Source: JAGORM01 sp964406795 (GTDB lineage: Bacteria > Patescibacteriota > Microgenomatia > Levybacterales > GWA1-39-11). From it: DNA of 64,000 nt. The notes beneath the pieces were generated by a model. The model saw only the letters and a list, made by a program, of their open reading frames with translations, did no database searches and was not told the origin of the DNA. The stretch is taken from positions 62,001-126,000 of the forward strand of contig CAYOTA010000002.1 in the NCBI GenBank assembly GCA_964406795.1, in the 5' to 3' direction. A program made the position numbers and the translations under genes. This document shows positions 60,209 through 64,000 of the stretch, piece after piece (position 1 is the first letter of the stretch; each line of letters opens with the position of its first letter).

Positions 60209-60326
60209 TATTAGAGCATATACATTATAAAGTCTCGAATCTTTTTTAAATAACATTTTGACCTAGTTTTATTATTTTTGATATCTTGTATTGTTCTAGA
60301 ATATTTCGTATATTTTTCATATACCT

Positions 60327-60425
60327 ATGACAGCTGTACTACTTTTTGAACGAAGTGAAAAAAGCAAGCAGGGAATCGAAATAAACACTATGAAAAACCT
60401 ACAAGATAAAGGAGGAAGCCACTAA
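60327..60425 (+). other. Upstream ORF echoing the lexA start
   Basis: ATG 60327 opens a 32-codon ORF beginning M-T-A-V-L-L-F-E-R, close to LexA's M-T-A-V-L-Y-K-K-E-R. It ends TAA two bases before the lexA ATG. It contains AAAAAAGCAAGC (60358-60369) and, near its end, the lexA Shine-Dalgarno AAAGGAGG. Coupled translation is likely if it is expressed. A short palindrome TTCTAGAA lies at 60294-60301. Confidence 0.6.
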
Positions 60426-60427
60426 TT

Positions 60428-61072
60428 ATGACAGCGGTCTTATATAAAAAAGAACGGGAACTTTTAAACTTTATCATCCAATTCCAAGAACAAAATGGAT
60501 ACTCTCCTACTCTCAAGGAAATGGCTGAAGCAACCGGTAAAAGAAGCGCTTCAACCATTCATGCTTTAATCCGCACCATGGTAGATAAAGGATATGTTCA
60601 AAAGGTTGAGGGAAATTTACGCACACTTAAAGTTTTAAAAAAGGATTCGCTTGGCAAACTTATGGGTCCTACTACAAAAGCTTTGGGACCGTCCATTGCA
60701 CTCCCACTCATGGGCTTTATTGCAGCAGGAAAACCTTTAGAACCATATACAGATCCTGAAGCTACCTTTGCTGTGGCGTCTAGCATGCTGTCTGGCACAA
60801 AAACGTCCTATGTGCTCCAGGTAAAAGGCTCTTCTATGATAGACGACGGCATTTTAGATGGAGACTATGTAGTTATAGAAAAGTCAGATTTAGCACATAA
60901 CGGGGATATTGTGGTGGCACTTGTGGACGATTCACTTGCAACACTTAAGCGTTTTTATAAAGAAGGTGAACAGGTAATTCTCAAGCCTGCGAACGCTACC
61001 ATGGAGCCAATTTATCCTAAAAGCGTTCGCGTACAAGGCAAGGTTGTGGGTCTAGTCCGCCGCTTTAATTAA
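60428..61072 (+). CDS. lexA: LexA repressor
   Basis: 214 residues. A winged HTH DNA-binding domain (G-Y-S-P-T-L-K-E-M-A-E-A-T-G, S-A-S-T-I-H-A-L-I) is followed by a peptidase S24 domain with cleavage site Ala100-Gly101, catalytic Ser136 (K-G-S-S-M) and Lys174 (A-T-L-K-R-F). It represses the SOS genes and self-cleaves with RecA. It has a strong Shine-Dalgarno, unlike most genes here, and an upstream ORF copying its start. Confidence 0.95.
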   Translation: MTAVLYKKERELLNFIIQFQEQNGYSPTLKEMAEATGKRSASTIHALIRTMVDKGYVQKVEGNLRTLKVLKKDSLGKLMGPTTKALGPSIALPLMGFIAAGKPLEPYTDPEATFAVASSMLSGTKTSYVLQVKGSSMIDDGILDGDYVVIEKSDLAHNGDIVVALVDDSLATLKRFYKEGEQVILKPANATMEPIYPKSVRVQGKVVGLVRRFN

Positions 61073-61076
61073 CCTC

Positions 61077-61469
61077 ATGAATTACAAGGGTGTAATAATC
61101 GAAGAAAGCTTAGATGACAAATCAGTACTTGAGGAAGTTAGCATTCTGGACACAAAAATCGAACAAGTGACGAACAGTCATAAAACTCCTTGGGTCACTC
61201 AGTGGACACTTCATACTGTTGAAATTCCTGAAGATAAAGCAGATGAAATAGCTAAAAGAATTTCCGAGTCTATAGACACCTCTCATGAAAACTCGTGGTA
61301 CGCAGACTTTAATAATGATAATGTCCATTATGTTATTTTCTCTAACAAGGTCTTTAAAATTCTTCTAGGCGATACTGCTGCTTATGAAAATGCTAGGGCT
61401 TATGGAGTAAAACTAGGAATACCTGTATATCAGTTGGCGTTTGAAAAACTTGTCAAAAGGCAGAATTAA
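61077..61469 (+). CDS. Conserved CPR-type hypothetical protein, 130 residues
   Basis: M-N-Y-K-G-V-I-I-E-E-S-L, H-K-T-P-W-V-T-Q-W-T-L-H-T-V-E-I-P and W-Y-A-D-F are recognisable from similar hypothetical proteins in CPR genomes (from memory, not searched). Soluble alpha/beta. It begins four bases after lexA and is probably co-transcribed. The function is unknown. Confidence 0.78.
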   Translation: MNYKGVIIEESLDDKSVLEEVSILDTKIEQVTNSHKTPWVTQWTLHTVEIPEDKADEIAKRISESIDTSHENSWYADFNNDNVHYVIFSNKVFKILLGDTAAYENARAYGVKLGIPVYQLAFEKLVKRQN

Positions 61470-61485
61470 TAGGTATTGAGGAAGT

Positions 61486-62205
61486 TTAGTTTTCTTCTTC
61501 GTTTACTTCTTTGATTGTTTCTTTTACTTCTTTGTAGTTTGCGTGCTTGAGCCTTCTCTTTGACATATGTGCTTCGTATTTGTGCTTTCCTATTTCATAC
61601 GCCACGGGAACAAGCGAAAGTGCTACTATGATAACAACTGCATAGTGAAAATTCTCCTTCATAAAAGGGAGTCCTCCAAAAAAGTATCCTGCAAAAACAA
61701 GGCTAGTTACCCATATGATGGCACCAACTATATTATACGTAATAAATGTTTTATAGTTCATCTTCCCAACTCCAGCTACAAAAGGCGCGAATGTGCGAAT
61801 CAAGGGGATAAACCGAGCCAGAATTATAGTCTTACCACCATGTTTTTCATAAAACTCACGTGTTTTTTCCAAATACTCTTTTTTAAAGATTTTGGAGTTC
61901 TCTTTTGCAAAAACTCGAGGGCCAATTTTGTTTCCTATCCAGTAATTAAGTGAGTCTCCCAAGATAGCAGCAATAAGAAGTGATACATAAAGAACAAAAA
62001 TATCCAAATACCCCAAACCTGCTAGCGCGCCTGCTGCAAAAAGAAGTGAATCTCCAGGCAAAAATGGTGCAACCACAAGTCCAGTTTCAGCAAAAACAAT
62101 TCCAAAGAGAATTAGATACGTAAACGGACCAAAAAGATTAATGATGTTTGAGAGATGCTGATCAAGATTCAAAAACAAATCAGCAACTGTAGTTAATGCT
62201 TCCAT
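61486..62205 (-). CDS. DedA-family membrane protein
   Basis: 239 residues with the DedA/SNARE-associated pattern: F-A-E-T-G-L-V-V-A-P-F-L-P-G-D-S-L-L-F-A, G-D-S-L-N-Y-W-I-G, F-I-P-L-I-R-T-F-A-P-F-V-A-G-V-G. DedA proteins act in lipid flipping and membrane homeostasis. A charged tail follows. TATAAT is exactly six bases before the ATG. Confidence 0.92.
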   Translation of the reverse strand: MEALTTVADLFLNLDQHLSNIINLFGPFTYLILFGIVFAETGLVVAPFLPGDSLLFAAGALAGLGYLDIFVLYVSLLIAAILGDSLNYWIGNKIGPRVFAKENSKIFKKEYLEKTREFYEKHGGKTIILARFIPLIRTFAPFVAGVGKMNYKTFITYNIVGAIIWVTSLVFAGYFFGGLPFMKENFHYAVVIIVALSLVPVAYEIGKHKYEAHMSKRRLKHANYKEVKETIKEVNEEEN

Positions 62206-62270
62206 AATATAATTATAAGCAGAGTTTGGTACTTATGCAAGAAAAACCGCAAATCTAGTATAATAGGCAA
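62206..62270. promoter_or_regulatory. Divergent leaderless promoters, dedA / rsmI
   Basis: Within 65 bases both strands carry TATAAT exactly six bases before the start codon: 62212-62217 (minus, dedA) and 62259-62264 (plus, rsmI). A compact example of the promoter rule in this genome. Confidence 0.75.
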
Positions 62271-62966
62271 ATGGACGGAACACTTTATATTATTGCAACC
62301 CCTATAGGAAATTTAGGAGATATAACTCTGCGAGCAATTGATACGCTCAAATCAGTAGACCTTATAGTGTGCGAAGACTCACGCCTTTCTGGAAACTTAT
62401 TGCATCACCTGGAAATTAAAAAAGATTTTTTTGTTTTAAATGACGTAAATGAAGACAAGAAAATGTACGAGCTTATTGAAAAATTAGAGCAAGGAACACA
62501 AGTGGCTCTCATTTCTGACGCTGGTACTCCCCTTATATCAGACCCTGGATTTAAACTAGTTCGTGAATGCGTAAAGCAAGGAATTAAAGTAATCCCGATT
62601 CCTGGACCAAGCTCTATTATTACAGCATTATCTGCAAGCGCTCTACCCACTGACAAATTTTTATTTTTAGGCTACTCTCCTGACTCTGAAGAAAGAAAAA
62701 GAAAATGGTTTTTAAGTATAAAAGAAGTTGTTAAAACCAGCGCTGATCACAAATTAACTCCTACCGTTGTGTTTTTTGAATCCCCGCATAAATTATTACG
62801 AACTTTGGATGCCATACATGAAAGTCTGGGAGATATAGACTTGGTTGTAGCCCGAGAAATGACTAAAATATATGAAAAATTTTTAAGAATGAAAGTCTCA
62901 GAGTTACAAGAGCATTTTAAAACAGTATCTCCAAAAGGCGAATTCGTAATTTTATTTAGACTTTAA
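62271..62966 (+). CDS. rsmI: 16S rRNA (cytidine-1402 2'-O)-methyltransferase
   Basis: 231 residues: L-Y-I-I-A-T-P-I-G-N-L-G-D-I-T at the start, C-E-D-S-R, L-I-S-D-A-G-T-P-L-I-S-D-P-G and P-G-P-S-S, all hallmarks of RsmI in the tetrapyrrole methylase superfamily. The C-terminal extension is missing. It methylates the ribose of C1402 in 16S rRNA. It overlaps the convergent gene by 15 bases. Confidence 0.94.
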   Translation: MDGTLYIIATPIGNLGDITLRAIDTLKSVDLIVCEDSRLSGNLLHHLEIKKDFFVLNDVNEDKKMYELIEKLEQGTQVALISDAGTPLISDPGFKLVRECVKQGIKVIPIPGPSSIITALSASALPTDKFLFLGYSPDSEERKRKWFLSIKEVVKTSADHKLTPTVVFFESPHKLLRTLDAIHESLGDIDLVVAREMTKIYEKFLRMKVSELQEHFKTVSPKGEFVILFRL

Positions 62967-64000
62967 GCGTGCCAGGAGTTTTTTCTCAGCAGTGTGAACT
63001 GATAGCCTAGCTTGATCTACCGCGTCAGGGGATACTGAGATACTGTGAATTCCCCAGGACACTAATTTTTCAACCAATTCTGGATATTCTGACGGAGCCT
63101 GTCCGCACATTCCTGATTCTATTCCATGCTCACGGGCAGCTTTAATAACACGCTCAAAAGACCACAGCATAGCTTTATTTTGCTCATCAAATTCAGACTC
63201 AACATCCTGATTATCCCGATCCACTCCCAGTGTTAACATGGTCAAATCATTAGAACCAATTGACACACCGTCTATTCCTTCGTTTATGAAATCGTCAATA
63301 AGAATTACATTAGATGGAATTTCTACCATCATAAATAATTTAAACGTGTGAGACCGCTTCAGTCCGGCATCATTAATAACCTTTTTAACAAGACGTAGAT
63401 TGTTAACAGTTCTCACAAACGGCAACATCATGCGCAAATTGGTAAGTCCCATTTTATCCCGCACTTGCTTTATGGCAGCCAGCTCTAACTCAAATACACG
63501 CTTATCATGGATATATCTAAAAGCCCCTCTGTATCCTAACATAGGATTTGCTTCTTCAGGCTCAAACTGTTTTCCACCTATTAAACTTTTATATTCATTT
63601 GTTTTGAAATCAGTAGTTCTATACAAAACAGGACGAGGATAAAACGTTTTACAAAATGTTGCTATGTCATGCGCAAGTCTATGTGTAAATTCTTTTCCCT
63701 TTCCTTCCTCTATAAACTTTTTAGGATGCTTACCTATATGCGCTATGATAAACTCGGCTCTTAAAAGACCAATTCCGTCCACCGGATAGGTTGCAATCTT
63801 AGAGGCAAGTTCAGGTTCTGCCAAATTAACATACACTTTTGTAGCTGTTTTTAAATCCTGATGCTCTTTCTTTTTAATATCCACTTTTATACTGCCGCTA
63901 TAAATATTTCCGGTAGAACCGTTTACTGTAACAACCATGCCGTCTTTTAATTTACTTATAGCCAATGGTGCGCCTACTACGGCCGGTATTCCATATTCCC
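62952..64000 (-). CDS. ppsA: PEP synthase / PPDK-type protein, C-terminal part (5' end outside window)
   Basis: The frame runs to the window edge (E-Y-G-I-P-A-V-V-G). Next comes the end of the phosphohistidine domain (G-M-V-V-T-V-N-G-S-T-G), then the PEP-binding TIM barrel with G-I-G-L-L-R-A-E-F, N-P-M-L-G-Y-R-G, M-V-E-I-P-S, I-G-S-N-D-L-T and G-M-C-G-Q-A-P-S. Arrangement and C-terminus fit pyruvate, water dikinase (PpsA), which makes PEP from pyruvate in gluconeogenesis. An apparent TTG start at 63965 is internal. Confidence 0.9.
   Translation of the reverse strand, partial: EYGIPAVVGAPLAISKLKDGMVVTVNGSTGNIYSGSIKVDIKKKEHQDLKTATKVYVNLAEPELASKIATYPVDGIGLLRAEFIIAHIGKHPKKFIEEGKGKEFTHRLAHDIATFCKTFYPRPVLYRTTDFKTNEYKSLIGGKQFEPEEANPMLGYRGAFRYIHDKRVFELELAAIKQVRDKMGLTNLRMMLPFVRTVNNLRLVKKVINDAGLKRSHTFKLFMMVEIPSNVILIDDFINEGIDGVSIGSNDLTMLTLGVDRDNQDVESEFDEQNKAMLWSFERVIKAAREHGIESGMCGQAPSEYPELVEKLVSWGIHSISVSPDAVDQARLSVHTAEKKLLARLKSK

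Noticed and set aside
60294..60301. LexA operator TTCTAGAA upstream of lexA
   Set aside because: It is a short palindrome and does not match the known SOS box types; I saw no matching copy before uvrA, uvrB or dinB, so I do not annotate it as an SOS box.
1..64000. Genome-wide reading of UGA as glycine or tryptophan
   Set aside because: Several intact genes end at TGA exactly where their family ends (14014, 29710, 30381), and no intact gene contains internal TGA. The TGA codons in the ZIP relic are therefore stops for this host.

Overview
This window looks like a chromosomal segment of a Candidate Phyla Radiation (Patescibacteria) bacterium, probably a Microgenomates-type lineage. The reasons are the low GC content, very tight packing with overlapping or nearly touching genes, many short or reduced versions of normally larger proteins (UvrC without its C-terminal helix-hairpin-helix part, a short MurE), several CPR-style conserved hypotheticals, and a predominance of leaderless genes. 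UGA is a normal stop here: it ends the Cof-type HAD gene (14014), the MFS gene (29710) and the gene ending at 30381. Placement below phylum level is inference.

Layout. 1-8 kb: CorA (cut by the window edge), a diacylglycerol-kinase-like lipid kinase with an apparent -1 frameshift, an MFS transporter, a PAS histidine kinase, a histidine phosphatase, glutamate dehydrogenase and an MgtC/DUF4010 membrane protein. 8-18 kb: NUDIX-like and HAD proteins, a DUF2975/XRE/small-peptide operon, a methyltransferase, tRNA-Gln, a CorC-type protein, a CAP-domain exoprotein, a MurE-like ligase and a D,D-carboxypeptidase. 18-28 kb: two alpha/beta hydrolases, RarA, tRNA-Ala, a flavin electron-transfer operon (FMN-binding protein, ApbE, RnfD/NqrB-FNR fusion), a decayed zinc-uptake operon (Fur-type regulator plus ZIP transporter) with an intact-looking promoter/operator, YibE/F and a prepilin. 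28-35 kb: tRNA-Pro, an MFS pump, tRNA-Gly, the oxidative pentose phosphate pair zwf-gnd and small enzymes. 35-47 kb: a three-gene cell-surface operon, dinB, DUF genes, and a 1301-residue secreted protein with a complete galactose/glyoxal-oxidase active site plus a small membrane partner. 47-64 kb: ObgE, a long minus-strand uvrB/PIG-L/uvrA/transglutaminase/uvrC/holin/secG/solute-binding cluster, a REP-associated transposase between matching palindromes, lexA, dedA, rsmI and the 3' part of a PEP synthase gene.

Gene expression signals form a clear pattern. In about twenty genes a TATAAT-like box sits exactly six bases before the start codon (ATG, GTG or TTG), the geometry expected for leaderless mRNAs. 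Shine-Dalgarno sequences appear mostly at internal operon genes and at a few special genes.

The most unusual feature is a set of start echoes. Upstream of uvrA, lexA, an MFS gene and a DUF1003 gene lies a second copy of the gene's own first bases, beginning with its own ATG. The copy opens a short upstream ORF that, for uvrA, lexA and the MFS gene, ends on or next to the real start codon. Similar copies of the tRNA 5' end, tied into hairpins, lie in front of tRNA-Arg(TCG), tRNA-His, tRNA-Pro and, in degenerate form, tRNA-Gly. A shared 12-mer (AAAAAAGCAAGC) occurs in three of these leaders. I do not know a described system that matches this.
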